Source: Phoebastria nigripes (Eukaryota; Chordata; Aves; Procellariiformes; Diomedeidae). From it: DNA of 64,000 nt. A program made the position numbers and the translations under genes. Shown here piece after piece: positions 28,121 through 59,075 of the stretch; positions within the stretch are counted from its first letter, which is position 1; each line of letters begins with the position of its first letter. The notes beneath the pieces were generated by a model, which was not told where the DNA came from, searched no databases, and saw only the letters and a program-made list of their open reading frames with translations. The stretch lies in assembly GCA_035582835.1 (NCBI GenBank), contig JAYKAV010003166.1:1982883-2046882 (forward strand). Direction: 5' to 3'.

Positions 28121-28268
28121 TAGAATCATAGAATAGTTTGGGTTGGAAGGGACCTTTAAAGGTCATCTAGTCCAACCCCCCCGCCATGGGCAGGGACATC
28201 TTCAACTAGGTCAGGTTGCTCAGNGCCCCCTCCAACCTGACCTTGAACGTTTCCAGGGATGGGGCATC
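28121..28268 (-). repeat. CR1 LINE 3' fragment, relatively well kept
   Basis: The inverted CR1 3' end is easily read: AGAATCATAGAATAGTTTGG, then GTTGGAAGGGACCTTTAAAG, then GTCATCTAGTCCAACCCCCC. It continues to TTTCCAGGGATGGGGCATCT, where the similarity stops abruptly. This is a 5'-truncated insertion of about 150 bp. Its good match to the consensus makes it younger than the copies at 7,845 and 19,951. Confidence 0.92.
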
Positions 28269-31200
28269 TTGAAGGAAGTTGCACTCAGTCGTTGCACAAG
28301 TGCAATCATTTCGGCTTCCATTTATATTTACTTAATTAAAACAGCTTCACGGTGCTGCTGCTCTGCTTCTTCACAGCCACCGTACTCTACTGGGGATAAA
28401 ATCTTCCCCATTTCCATGGCCTCATGTTACAACCAAGAGAAGCCCTCATCCTTACTGCCACAATCCCATTACATCTTGCATTAATGAATGAAAGCCTAAC
28501 ATTTATTATATGTATTACAACAGAGACTAACGGCCTGCCCAATTCAAGGTCCCATAAAGACAGATTTTAAGCTCTTCAAAGCAAGGACCAGTCAAACAAA
28601 ACAGGGATGAAGGGACAACAGAGAGAAAGTCTCTCGCACATAGAGCGGGACAGGGGTGGAGGGAAGAAGAGCGCTCGTCCTGCAGATGCATGCAGCATCC
28701 CATCCCTCTAACTTTGTAGCGCCCTCAAATCAAACCCAACCATGAAAAGGAAAAATAAGATCAAACCAGTTGTACTTAGTAACAAAGACATGAACAATAA
28801 AACAGAGAAAATAACATTCAAGCCAAGTAGAAAAGCCACGTGCTGTGAAATCAGTTACAAGGGACTCGATACCGACCCATTTCTCTTGCTGAGGAGGGAC
28901 TTCTCAGATGCGATTCCCAAGAGCAAAGGATGAAACACGCTACGGTGGGGTTTCTAGGACAAGTAAAGGGAATCACTTGGCTTTCCATGCGATGCTGGGT
29001 ATTATGACTGTGGATTTCCACTGATAGGGGCTATAACCCATGTCAGTCTAAGCTGAAGATCAAAGCAATCCTACCGCTCTGCCTCCTCCACCGTGGTTAC
29101 TCCAGTGTTACAAAGGGAGTTACTGCACGATTGGGTCTGGCACAGGGAGCTCCTCCTGTCTGGAAATCATTGATTCAAAGCGGGCAAGCCCGTCAAAAGC
29201 CTGAGGGTTAATTCAACACCGGCTGTTTTTCAAATGACCCTTCTCACAACACCGAAGGCCAAGGCCGTTTTTTAAATCTTGCCAAATCAATTGCCTTCCT
29301 TGGGAATGTCAGCACAGAAGTAATGACTGAGATAAGTCCCATCCCCTGTCCCCATCGATTGTACACAAAGTGTCTACACACACTGTAGAAATGATCTCTC
29401 GCTGCTCGATATTTTTTTAGTGCTTCACCTGCTTTGAATTGCAAGTGCTTTGATAAATGAACNGAGAAGTTCCCTGGCTCCTTTGCCACCCGGGTAAGTA
29501 GCTCGGTATGAACTATCAAAATTAGAGTGATTTTTCACAGCGATGCTCACTGAATCACTTCTACAGCGTCTATGCCTTTTCCTGCNTCACAGCACAGAAC
29601 CCACTCATTTGTTCTTGCAGACTTACCAGCTCTTCCAGCACCAAGGCATGGGTAGGTTTTTGGAGATGAGCTCAACAGGCATAGTTTGAATTTGGCTATA
29701 AAAGCTTGATTTAAGGATTTTAGTCCAAAATCATCAGCTCAGCAGGATGCAAGCAAACATTCCCCTGCTAGCAATCTGTGGGAGAGCCGTTAAAAATGGG
29801 AATAACAATGCTAGACTTCATGCATCCATCATAACGTGCCCATTTTTATTTCCTAGGGAAATGCATGGCTGCTGGTCTCACTGGGTTAAGATCCCTTAAA
29901 CATACTAAAGCCAACAACTCATCTGGATTCGGACAATTAGCAACCATGTATAAACNGCAGAGCAAGAGCCACCCCCCTCCTCAGCCACCTTCACCGAGCA
30001 GCCAAGGGATTGACCAGGAGTAGGAGTCGGTGACAAACCTGCTGCTAAAATAACAGCCTTAATCCCACCAAAGCACCTGGATTAGGCATTTATAAGGATA
30101 ACCGGCACATNCCTCTCTCCCTTCTACCGGTGCTTCTCCAATGGGACGAGGAGTGTGAGGGCTGTGCAGGTCCAGGAGGTGGGCACCCTGCGGGAGCTCG
30201 GTCGCCCAGTCCCTCTGGTCAGACTATCTCCTCATTTTCTGTTCAGGGATTTATTGCACAGCGCTTTGAAGTTTGAGGTAGGATCTAGGATTAAAAGAGC
30301 CAGAGGTCTTCCTTGCTGAAGTGAGTTGGAGTAGTATTCTCTGTCCTCTCTCTAAATTCTGATAATCCTGCTTGCATAGAGGAGACAGTTCCCATTTTGC
30401 AGCTGCGACACCGTATTGGTGCGACTGTCTTCTATATACTTCTATATAGTTCTTTGTTAAAATAATTCCCTGTGGTTTCCCTGGGCTCCCTGCATTACCC
30501 AGCCGTCCTTGGCAGCAGAGAAATTGCATTTGTCATGCTTTCTGAGAGNGTATGAGGTCCATCACGGATGCAATGTGCAACCGAGCATTTCCAATATTAG
30601 AGGAAAATGAGTGACCTGCACAGTGGCGCTTACTGAAATAAAAGGCCTGAGGAGTCCAGTGTTATAAAGAAACCCAGGGAAAGTTTCTTAAATTCAGGCA
30701 ACAATTATAGTTCTTACCTAAAGGAGAGGTACAGGTGGNTTAGTTGGGAGGCACGGGCAGGTTCATCACCGTCCTGCCGCGGAGGGGTCGGCAAGAGACA
30801 ACCACCACCTCCTGCACCGCAGCAATAATGCGGCTTCTCCACCATGGGTAGACATCAAAACTTTCCCTCTCTGCTTACACGGCGTTGGAGACCCTTAGGC
30901 AGAAGAGCAATATTGGAAACNATGCCCCACTGCGTTAGGAAGTACAATGCAAAAGACAGACTGTAAGGAGAGACCGTGGGAGGACTCACCCAGCGTTCAA
31001 TTAGCAGCTCGGGAATCAAGACTCCCACCTTCAGCTCCGCGGCTGATGCACACCGGTACTCGTCGAAAGTTCAGTTTTCCGTTCTTTCAAGTGTTCAGGC
31101 TGTATTAAATTTAACATCACTACATTAAGAGTTATTATTAGGAAGTGACAGCTAGTTTAATATACTGAAAGTCAGCAAAGCATTAATCTTTCTGCACACC

Positions 31201-31727
31201 AAAGCCTTGTGTTATTTCACCAGAGTGACAGCCAGCAAATGAATGGTCCAGACCTGCAAGGGCTCAGAGAAACTAATGGGTGAGAGGTTTGATTGCCAGC
31301 CGGAATCTGGTCCAAAGTAAAAGCTTATCATGATTTGGCAGGCAGTTTACTGCTGCTTGAAGTTGGGGGGGGTCATGGTCCTGCTCACGCTCCCCTTTCT
31401 GGATGTTCAACAAGCAGTTGGGGTTGGGTTCCCATCTTACATCCCCTTTTCCCTGCGGTCTCCTCGAGATTGGGCTGCCTTATCCCTAAACTGCACATCT
31501 CCCGTATGGTTCCTAGATGGCTCTTTACGTTTCTGCTTCCAGGGAAGGAAATCCCGTGACACAGCTGCCAAAACCAGTGCGATGGCTGCCCAGCCCCCAG
31601 GCACTCCAGTAGCTCCTACCTGCTTTCCAGAAGCCGAGTGCTAACGCGCGTTTGATTAACCAGAGAGTCCTTCAGGGACACAGAAGAGGTGAACAATGTG
31701 ACACAATTATTTTGTAAAGTGTTTTTT

Positions 31728-31762
<35 letters not shown>

Positions 31763-34700
31763 AGACAGACACTTATAACCAAAACTCAAAACGAGGATCG
31801 CAGCAAAACTTTAACAGCATTCAGCAAATCAGCATATACAATTTATCCCCTCTTTATCTTCACAACTCATGGGAACTTCTGGGGTCCAGCTGGTGCTCTA
31901 AGCAAACCAGGATCCTTTTTCCTCTACACTGGCATAGTCTCACCTTCTTGCTTTGGCAGCCTCTTCAAACAGATAGTGAGGGAGGAAAAAAAAAAAAAAA
32001 ATTATTTTCTATCTAGCCTTCCAGCCTGCTCTAGACAGATCTCCCTGGTAGGTGAGGAAAGATCTCAAAGTTATCCACCATTTGCTTAATCCACAGCACA
32101 CTTCAGGAAATACATTTGGGCTGGAAGCTTTCTGTCTAAAGATGCTCAGTTTGATCATCCAAGTTGAATAACTTTATATTCTGTGCAGGAATCTTGCCTA
32201 TCAGCCAAGAGGCTATATAGCATCCAAGGGCCATGACAACCACACGTGCAGGTTCACAGTAACGCTGGTTGCTCACAAAGCGATACTTTGAGACTCCAGG
32301 ACACAGACGACAGTAATAACTAACCTGCCAAAATGCCATGGTAAATGAGAAAAGGGTGCTCATAGAAGTCAAATCCACAAGATACTTGTTTCATAGTTCA
32401 TGGCCAGGACCGAGGCAAAGCTGTGCTAGGAAAGTTACCTGTCTTCATACCTCGAGGTGTCACAGGTGGAGGACGTTGGTTTTGCCTTTCCCTGGTAGTA
32501 GACCAGAGTCTGAGAAGAGTCACTCTGCTGTCAGTTTGCCCAGGACCAGGAGAAATACCACGGCTGCCCAGGGGCAAGTCCAACACCAACATCACCAGTC
32601 CCAATGCTTTCACCAGCCATTTACATGGATTTTAACAAAATAAGAGTCCTAAAAAACCCAAACCCAACTATAGCTAACATCAACCATCAGAGTTATCCTC
32701 AGATCAGACAGATTTATGAAGCAAATGCTTCAGAGATAAATGTACATTTTCTCTAAGCCAGTGTTTGCGCTTCACATTCATTGAGTACGAGGTGTCCAGA
32801 CAACCTCTCGGTGACCTACCACATGTTGGAGGAGCAAATTCGAACCTCTCTACAGGCTCACTCAAGACAAAAACTAGCTGAATAGCAAGCAGTGCCTTCG
32901 GTGCTGCCTTTCAACCAGGAACTCTTGCTGCTCAGACTAGAAAGTTACAGCCACAGCATCTGAGCAATAGAATTCTGTTTAATGAACTTTTCCATGAGTC
33001 TTGAATAAGAACGTTTTATTTAAGAAGGCTCCGTTTATGGCTAAAATTAGCTATTCCTTATTAGTACCACAGACCACCAATGATCTCTACTCACAGCTTT
33101 GAGACAGCAGCTATAGCAGCCTCTTGCTCTTGAAAATGTGTTAGAAATCACAAACTGGCACAAAAAAATTTGTTGGAACAATCCCTGTAGTGGAAATAGG
33201 CCTCTGAAGGGAAAGTCCTTAGCAGTACTATTTTCCCTCCTTTGGAAAAAANCATTTGCCCAAAGAAAAATGCTGAGCAGGAAAATAACTCTGGTAAAAG
33301 TTTAAAAAAAAAAAAAATTGCTTATAATGGAAGAATTTCAAAACACCTGTCTGTTTATTCTATTACTAACTTGTCTCTTGAGGATTTTCAGATTTTTCCT
33401 TCCTAACACCTTCTCCAATAAAGTCAGAGGAAATCAATATACCATACACAAAGCCACACGAGGGAAATGACCATCTATTCTCTTTGGTATTACGTGAATA
33501 CCGAGAGCCCTGGTGCTGGCAGAGCCACCCAGCACGCCTTGTGCACCACGGGGCCTCAGGAGAGCCGGAGATAATTAATGCAAAACCCCGCAGCAACCCG
33601 CGAGTGCCGCAGAAGCAGCAGCTTTCCCAGCCTCAATGGCCTTGAGCTACTTCTGCAGAGCTCGGTGGGCATCCTTTCCCTACTAAATCTGGAAAAGGCA
33701 ATAAGATATTTTCTTTTCACTGGACAATGCCTAGGCAAAAGGCAAAGAGCTGCAAGTTAACATCTTGTTTAAAGGTCAGAAAGAAGAAAAAACCTACCTT
33801 CCTAGATTTCCACTGGCACACAGTCTACTGCAGGATTTAATCCTAACCCACCTGGGTCTGGTAGTAGGTGCCAAGAGATGCTGATGTGATTGAGATTACA
33901 GTCCCCTCTTCCATGAAGGTGTTCAGCTGACCTGCTTTAACATCCATCTTCATTTGCAGGACTTACCCTGGGAAGTTGAACCTGCAAGTCTCTCAAAATA
34001 AGGAGAAGGTTGAGCTCCTAATGCACACTTTACTGAGGCTGAAGCAGCTGGAGCTCTTGGAAAGTGACCTCTCCCGAGCCTCTGCTCTGCCTCGCAAGCC
34101 TGCTGAGTGCAGGATTTGCTCCCTTTGGCGGCATAANGGAGCAGCAGGCTTACCCCTACGACTGCACAAACTGTTGATCTGCCTTGAGGGTGCTTTGCTC
34201 TCCAAGGAGATTGGTAAGTGCTTCTGGTCATTCCAGAAATGCAACCTGTGTTCAGAAGGATTCAGAGGCTTTGGATGTCATTAAGGTAAAATTGCCATCA
34301 GATTTATGGGAAAGAGTAGCTTAGCTTTTAAAAAAAAGCCCAGAAAGCAATTTCATCTGAAATCAATTGTGAGAGCAGTGAAAGAGCTCGCAAATTTAGC
34401 AAGGCAACTGTATACCCCACAACTATGGTATGCCTGGAGTGCGAAGATTAGCAGCCGCTCCCAGCATGAAGGTGCAAGGACCATCCTTTAGTTCTAGATC
34501 TAGGTAGGAAACAAAGGTCTTCGTTGAGAGTCTATGAAAAAGCACAGTCATCTTAAAGCACTGGCCTAGACTGGCAGACCTTGGGCACGAGCTACAGCCA
34601 AACCAGGCTGTGGGGCTGGGCAGGACACACGTACCAATTGCTAGTTTATCATAAGGAAAGGAGTAAAGCCAACGCGGCCGAGTCTCCAGGGCTAATCCAT

Positions 34701-37156
34701 CATTTCCCCTGGACTCTCGGCTGCCATTCTCAACTCAGTAAAATCTGAGCATCACAGCCTGGTTTCCTAATCAGTCAAAAAAACATCAAGATTTTTCACC
34801 TGTTCTAGCCCCTCTGTCCCTCATGAACAGTGATCAACCCCCCCCAAATTTTGTTTGAAGCTGGTAAGTACAAGAGACAGCCCTCTCTGCTTCCACCAGC
34901 AGGAATAACATAAGCCATTCCCAGTGAGGAATCCGCAGGTATTTTTGTTCACAGCAAGGGAATCTCTCCTTTTTTCTCCTATCAGCAACTGCAGCTGAGA
35001 TGCCGCTATGCAATAGGTTATTTACACATAAGCAAGAGTGAAGAGTAAGAAAACACAGGAGTCAAGAATTTGAAGAAACATTCTTACACTCTGTTAGATG
35101 AGGCGTGAAATGTGAAGCAGGCGAGAGCTTTGCAGGAGTCCTTCAAAGGTGACAAATGCAAATTTGAGCAATGCGATGTTAGGGTCACTGTCTGTTCTGA
35201 CCGCAGGCTAGGACAGGTGTCCAAGTATTTAGCAATTTACTAATGAAACTCTAATTAAGCTTCTGTTTTCTTCCTAAATCTATAAGCTATAGAAGTGAGC
35301 AGTATAAAGGCATATGTACATGCAAATACACGCGCGCATTTGGAAAAGCAAGTATAAGTGCATATGATAGAGGAATATGTATGTNAAACCACCATAATTT
35401 TATACGGTAAGAGAAAGCCAGTGGAAGATCATTCTCAGACGAAAGCAGAGAGATCGACACCTTTCAAGCTGATCTACAGACTGCTTGTAAGCAGCCGTGG
35501 AAGAACCAAGCAAAGCAAGTCAATTATCAAAAGGCTTCAAATTAACCTTGCAGGTGTCTGCAGTACTGAAAAAAAGCAAAGTCACAGACTGGCAAGTCAG
35601 AGAGACAGGCAAGCACTGACTGAGCACGAAGGCGTCCCCTTTCACATAAGACAACCCATAGAAACAGTAAGGAAAGCACCAACAACTGGCCCAGCAGCCA
35701 TATCCATTTGCAGGTGAACCTCTGCAAACAAGAATTCCACTACCATGCACCCTGCATGCCCAGAGGATTTCTCGCCCACAGTAATTATAAGCTGGGGGCA
35801 GTGGATGCTGCTGTCAATTTGATCTGAAGTAATATTGATTTCTTTAAATGCTGTCTACTTTTATTAAGTCTAAATAAAAGGAGCTAAACAACAGAATATA
35901 AAAGTACTGATTTGATACTGGTTACCCTACGTATGGTCTGAAGCNTCTTTTCACTTAACAGAAAACCTAATGAGTCTTCGCTTGTTTATCTGATTTTGCT
36001 GCTACATGAAGCAGTAACAGCTTCCCTTGAATTTTAACTCAGGACAGGTCAGAGCCAGTGAAATGTCCCCGAGTAGTTTGGAGATGCTAGACAAGAACTC
36101 AAAACCTGCAGTCACAAATATGCCAAAATTCAACATGCTCGCACTTCTTTCTGCCAACACACACCATTCCATAAGCAAATACAGGATTCGGAGACTCCCA
36201 CAGTGTTAATCCTAGCTAATTTCAGAAATACTTGGTGATGCTTTCTTTTGTAAGCATATGTGATAGTTCTAACTTATTGAGACTTTCCACATGGTACGTT
36301 CCTGTTGTTCTAGCTATAAACAATCGGGGGGCGGCGGGGGGGAATCAAAATAAATTTGGAAATAAAGGAAACAGCAATTCTAGGTTTCTCACAACATTAA
36401 AACAGAAAATGTTTCATTGTACCAGAGAAACTACACGATTTTGAACTAAAAGACACAGACGCCAGTTTTTAGTAGCTTTTCTTCAACGCTGCCTACCTGT
36501 TAGTGAGTGGACACTGCTACAGGTCTTGCTGCTGGGTTTTGTGCTCCTGAGAATCACCAAAAGAAACTCTTCATGAGTCAGACATGGAAACCTGGTACTT
36601 CATGGGTATGAAGCTCTGGTTTTCTTTATGATTAAAGCTGCTCCCTATTGCCTTCAGACAGATCAAAACCCAACACCATTATTTTTAACAGGACTGTAAT
36701 GAAAACTGCGAAGTCCATTCACATGCATTTTTACCAGAATATTATCTGAATTAAAAAAAAATTAACAAAACCACACCCTTTGTTCTTATGAGTAAGCAGT
36801 TACAGTAAATGAAAGTACCTGCAGATAGGTACTGGCTAGAGGACACGATTACATACTCGTTCCACCTCCAGTCACCTACATGTTATACGTAAGAACAAGC
36901 AGAACTTAAGACATTTTTTGTTATTAAAATATTCCAGAACGCAAGGATTTTTGTATCAACATAGTTGTAAGCTATGCAATATGCAAGGTATAGTGCTACC
37001 TCCTCCCCCTGCCATCAAGTCCCCCTCTTAGTCCTACAAACAGACTAGCTTTAGCAAACCATCAGTTTTGAGCTGCATTTCTGTATTCTGGCAAGTTATC
37101 TCACTGACATGGAACCTGACAAATATTAAAATATAAGTTACAGGATTAAATAAGAT
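28269..37156. other. Non-coding stretch, no gene recognised
   Basis: Unique sequence with T and A homopolymers (31,729-31,758 and 31,986-32,001). I recognise no coding exon, RNA gene or mobile element here. The part nearest 37,000 may include distal ABRAXAS2 3' UTR if a polyadenylation site further downstream is used. Confidence 0.55.
31729..31758 (+). repeat. Poly(T) tract, 30 T
   Basis: One of the longest homopolymers in the window, preceded by GTTTTTTG. Read on the minus strand it could be the A tail of a retrocopy, but the sequence on its right has no polyadenylation signal close by and encodes nothing that I recognise. Confidence 0.9.
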
Positions 37157-37162
37157 TTTATT
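37157..37162 (-). terminator. Candidate polyadenylation signal AATAAA for ABRAXAS2
   Basis: TTTATT on the plus strand reads AATAAA on the minus strand, about 1.7 kb past the ABRAXAS2 stop codon. A T-rich segment follows in the transcript direction. Other AATAAA hexamers on the minus strand lie nearer the stop, at 38595-38600, 38488-38493 and 37983-37988. The sequence alone does not show which is used; alternative polyadenylation is possible. Confidence 0.3.
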
Positions 37163-38654
37163 GTCACATTTAACTGCTTTGTCAGAGATGTACATTTTGC
37201 AGGTTTCTGTGCGGAATAAAAATAAAAACGGTAGTTGCCATCTTGTCAATTCTGATTTCGACATACACACATCTATACCACCTGAACCACAGGTGCTTGC
37301 AGATAGCCAGCGATAACAACAGAGCAAGTTCCCTGTTAAATGGACTGCAACACTCGAAGACAAAATGCATCAAGTTAAGGCTAATGAGAATAATGTAAAA
37401 CAGTTAAAACAGACCACTAGATGTTTAAAGGTGGAAACACTCGCTAGAAGAGTGGCAATTTTAACATCTCATTTTTCCCCCAAAGTCATTTTCCTTAATT
37501 TAGTACAGGTAAGGAGAGGCTAATGAACAGACTTTTGCCTACATATACAATACATACTGAAATTTTAGTCTTTTGTAAATCCGATATATTTAAACTTTTA
37601 AGTGAGTGCTTTGTTCTTCTGGGTGTAAACCAAAGAAGTGGTTATTGACACCTCAAAGTGATAAATGCTTAAGATAACCTCATCTTAAAATGTGTATTTT
37701 CTCATTTACAGATCAGGGATGAAGTCCAGTAATACAAACTTCTTAGTGGCACAATTTCACATATTTTGGGCAACGTTAGCATACAAGCAGTATTTAAATA
37801 AAAATAAGTGCATCCAAACATGAAATTCTCTAAATATACCACACTTCATTTATCCCAAACAGCAATTTTCTGACGAGAGCTGTAATTCAAATTAAAATAA
37901 TCATTTACACATTTCACCCAGAGGAAAAGAGGTAATAAACCCAGGGGACTCTCCAAACAATCTTCTCCTACCCTATCCCCTATTTATTACATAAAATAAC
38001 CCATCTAGAAGCGTAAATCCAATATTCAGATGCAAATAAAATGCAAGAAGCAGTCTCTGATGTTTGTAATTTGCAGACTCCAATCACAATGGATTTTACT
38101 ACTTCTGTCAGTCATTTACTCCTGTATGTGCACTTCTTATTTATGCTAAAATAACAAATGAGACAATAAATGAGGCTAGTGTGGCATAAAGTCATTGTAA
38201 ACCCAGCGAAACCAGAATAATTATATTTATGACATTCATTTGGATGATTTACCAGTCATCCCACCCACCCCCCCTTACAGAAAAAAAGGCAACCATCATT
38301 TTAAGTGATACACACATTCTGCTAGTAAAAAAAGTTGAAACAAACCCCTTCTGTTAAAAGAGCATGCCGATAGAGGAAGGTAGATCACATCTGTTCCAAT
38401 CAGGCTTCTCAGAATTATCAAAATTTCTTTGCTTGCAAAGGCCAATTTGGCTTACCATAGAAAGCTATTTTGAAGGCGGCTGATATATTTATTCCCTTTC
38501 AAAAATTAAAATTCAAGGCATGATAGTGCAAGAGGTAAGTTTTGATTTGAGAACATTATTTGTAGACTAACTGTGCTTAGTTACTACATCCCAATTTATT
38601 GTCTTAAAGAAAATATGGCAACAAAAGCTACAAGATCTCTATAAATTTCATTTT

Positions 38655-38835
38655 GCCTAAATTTACCAGTACATCCATGAACCTCATCAGTATTAGTACA
38701 ACTTGATTATCCTAATGATTCCATTATAAAACTTGCAAAATGTATCACAAGGTGAATAAACCATCTAGTGCAAGTCTTCTACATTTTGTGTGCACAGTAA
38801 TCCTGTGTAGTTCATTTCCTCCAGGTTAAATCCCC
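38655..38835. repeat. Direct repeat copy A (3' UTR side of the last exon)
   Basis: This segment is closely similar to 39676-39855. Both share CATCCATGAA.CTCATCAGTA, then CAACTTGATTATCCTAATGA, then AGTTCATTTCCTCCAG at matching offsets, with scattered substitutions and a few short indels. By eye the match is roughly 80 percent overall and about 90 percent over the first 65 bases. Similarity stops at both ends. I do not recognise it as CR1. Confidence 0.85.
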
Positions 38836-38896
38836 AAAATCTCTCTGTAACAATTACGAAAAAACAGTGTCATGTGGATTTCCCCCCCACCCCCCA

Positions 38897-57190
<18,294 letters not shown>

Positions 57191-57254
57191 GATGAAGACC
57201 ACCGCCGCCGCCGCCGAGCCCACAAGTCACCGCGCGCGCGCTCGCGGCCAGCCC

Positions 57255-57262
57255 ACTTCCGG
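57255..57262 (-). promoter_or_regulatory. ETS/GABP-type site (CCGGAAGT)
   Basis: ACTTCCGG on the plus strand is CCGGAAGT on the minus strand, a perfect ETS core. It sits about 65 bp upstream of the ABRAXAS2 ATG, typical for GABP-driven housekeeping promoters. Confidence 0.6.
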
Positions 57263-57277
57263 CAGCGGCGCGGGGGC

Positions 57278-57295
57278 TCCTGGGAAGTGTAGTCC
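57278..57295 (-). promoter_or_regulatory. ZNF143/SBS-type site
   Basis: Read on the minus strand this is GGGACTACACTTCCCAGGA. That carries the ACTACA-N-TTCCCAG core of the ZNF143 (Staf) binding sequence found at many TATA-less and bidirectional vertebrate promoters. It lies about 90 bp upstream of the ABRAXAS2 ATG. Confidence 0.7.
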
Positions 57296-57958
57296 CGTCC
57301 CACAGAGGGGCCGGGGCGGGTGGTTCCCCCTCGGGAGGGGCACAGGCGCCGTCCCGGGCCGGCCAGGGGGCCGAGGCCCAGCGCCATGCGGCAGGGAGCG
57401 AGCTGGGCGGTTTGGGCCGGGCCCTGCAGCCTCCTGCCGGGCTGGGCTGCTGGGGGCCCTTCACCTGTGCCTGGGGCCTGCTGTGCCACTGGGCTTGCGG
57501 TGGGACGTGCACCCGGTGCCAGAGGGCCAGCGAGCGCTACCGGGAAAGTGTGCTGAGGGGAGTGAGCATCTCCGGGTGACGAGTCCTTTGCAAAACCTGT
57601 AAAATGAGGCAGTTGGGTATTTCATGTCGATTTGGAAAGCCTGGGTGAGGCGTTGCAGAACACGCACACGAGGAGCAGTGCAGGAGCTGGCTGAGTAGCA
57701 TTGCCGTTTTTCACTTCCATCGGTTGGATTTTCCAGTCTGGCCACTCCACTATGGCATGTTTTACACTTACTAAGCCCCCAGGATTCTTCTGTCCTCCTT
57801 TTGCTTTGCAAAGGTAAAAAGTTTTGGCTCTGATTTTGCAAACGGCATCCTGTTGATGACATCCTGCGATGCTCCAAGCTTCACGTGTGCCTGCTGGTTT
57901 CACTCCAGCACAGGTATTTCCCCGCACAGATCATCCAGCAGCAGGGTGGCACTGTTAT

Positions 57959-59075
57959 ATAGAATCATTTAGGTTGGAAAAGACCTTTAAGATGATCAAG
58001 TCCAATCGTTAACCTAGCACTGCCAAGCCCACCACTAAACCATGTCCCTAAGCACCACATCTACACNTCTTTTAAATACTTCCAGGGATGGTGACTCCAC
58101 CACTTCCCTGGGCAGCCTGTTCCANTGCTTGACAACCCTTTCGGTGAAGAAATTTTTCCTAATGTCCAATCTAAACCTCCCCTGGCGCAACTTGAGGCCA
58201 TTTCCTCTCGTCCTATCGCTTGTTACTTGGGAGAAGAGACCAACACCCACCTCGCTGCAACCTCCTTTCAGGTAGTTGTAGAGCGNGATAAGGTNTCCCC
58301 TCAGCCTCCTCTTCTCCAGACTAAACAGTCCCAGTTCCCTCAGCCGCTCCTCATAAGACTTGCTCTCCAGACCCTTCACCAGCTTCGTTGCCCTCCTCTG
58401 GACACGCTCCAGCACCTCAATGTCCTTCTTGTAGTGAGGGGCCCAAAACTGAACACACTATTCGAGGTGCGGCCTCACCAGTGCCGAGTACAGGGGCACG
58501 ATCACCTCCCTACTCCTGCTGGCCACNCTATTTCTGATACAGGCCAGGATGCCNTTGGCCTTCTTGGCCACCTGGGCACACTGCCGGCTCATGTTCAGCC
58601 GGCTGTCAACCAGCACCCCCAGGTCCTTTTCTGCCAGGCAGCTTTCCAGCCACTCTTCCCCCAGCCTGTAGCGTTGCATGGGGTTGTTGTGGCCAAAGTG
58701 CAGGACCCGGCACTTGGCCTTGTTGAACCTCATGCAGTTGGCCTCAGCCCATNGATCCAGCCNGTCCAGGTCCCTCTGCAGAGCCTTCCTACCCTCGAGC
58801 AGATCGACACTCCCGCCCAGCTTGGTGTCCTCTGCAAACTTACTGAGGGAGCACTCAATCCCCTCATGCAGATCACTGATAAAGATATTAAAGAGAACTG
58901 GCCCCAACACTGAGCCCTGGGGGACACCGCTCGTGACCGGCCGCCAACTGGGTTTAACTCCATTCACCACCACTCCCTGGGCCCGGCCGCCCAGCCAGTT
59001 TTTCACCCAGGGAAGAGGACGCCCGTCCAAGCCGGGAGCAGCCAAGGCATGCCAGGCACGTGTACACCCCCATTG
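57959..59075 (-). mobile_element. CR1 LINE, 5'-truncated, non-functional
   Basis: The copy is inserted between ABRAXAS2 and EEF1AKMT2. Its 3' end faces ABRAXAS2 (TAGAATCATTTAGGTTGG). Minus-strand reading gives the C-terminal part of the CR1 reverse transcriptase: [20 protein letters not shown], then [10 protein letters not shown] (normally FADD; the first Asp is Glu here, codon at 58832-58830), then [34 protein letters not shown], an in-frame TAG at 58460-58458, then [16 protein letters not shown] and [14 protein letters not shown]. All sequence upstream of the RT fingers/palm and ORF1 is absent. The copy cannot be autonomous. The long open segments and limited decay show that it is the youngest CR1 in the window. 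Eight N calls fall inside it. The 5' edge is approximate. Confidence 0.95.

Larger units (their letters stand above)
37157..38896 (-). other. ABRAXAS2: Probable ABRAXAS2 3' UTR
   Basis: AT-rich sequence directly after the ABRAXAS2 stop codon, with no further open frame of interest. The far edge is set at a candidate AATAAA and is uncertain. The part nearest the stop contains copy A of an imperfect direct repeat (38655-38835) whose partner lies in intron 8. A C-rich stretch on the plus strand at 38,882-38,896 gives a G-rich run just past the stop in the transcript. Confidence 0.5.
57191..57958. other. ABRAXAS2 promoter and intergenic sequence up to the CR1
   Basis: GC-rich sequence down to about 57,560, then ordinary unique sequence to the CR1 edge. 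The ABRAXAS2 transcription start is expected within the first 100-150 bases. No other gene is recognised. Open frames such as 57177-57602 and 57461-57877 are not supported. Confidence 0.7.

Noticed and set aside
31726..32016. Open frame starting in a poly(T) tract (poly-Phe peptide), or a retrocopy with inverted A tail
   Set aside because: The peptide is a homopolymer artefact, and no parent gene or polyadenylation signal is recognisable beside the tract.
57191..57223. N-terminal extension of ABRAXAS2 by 11 residues
   Set aside because: The upstream codon at 57223 is GTG, not ATG, and the family N-terminus starts at MAAS.
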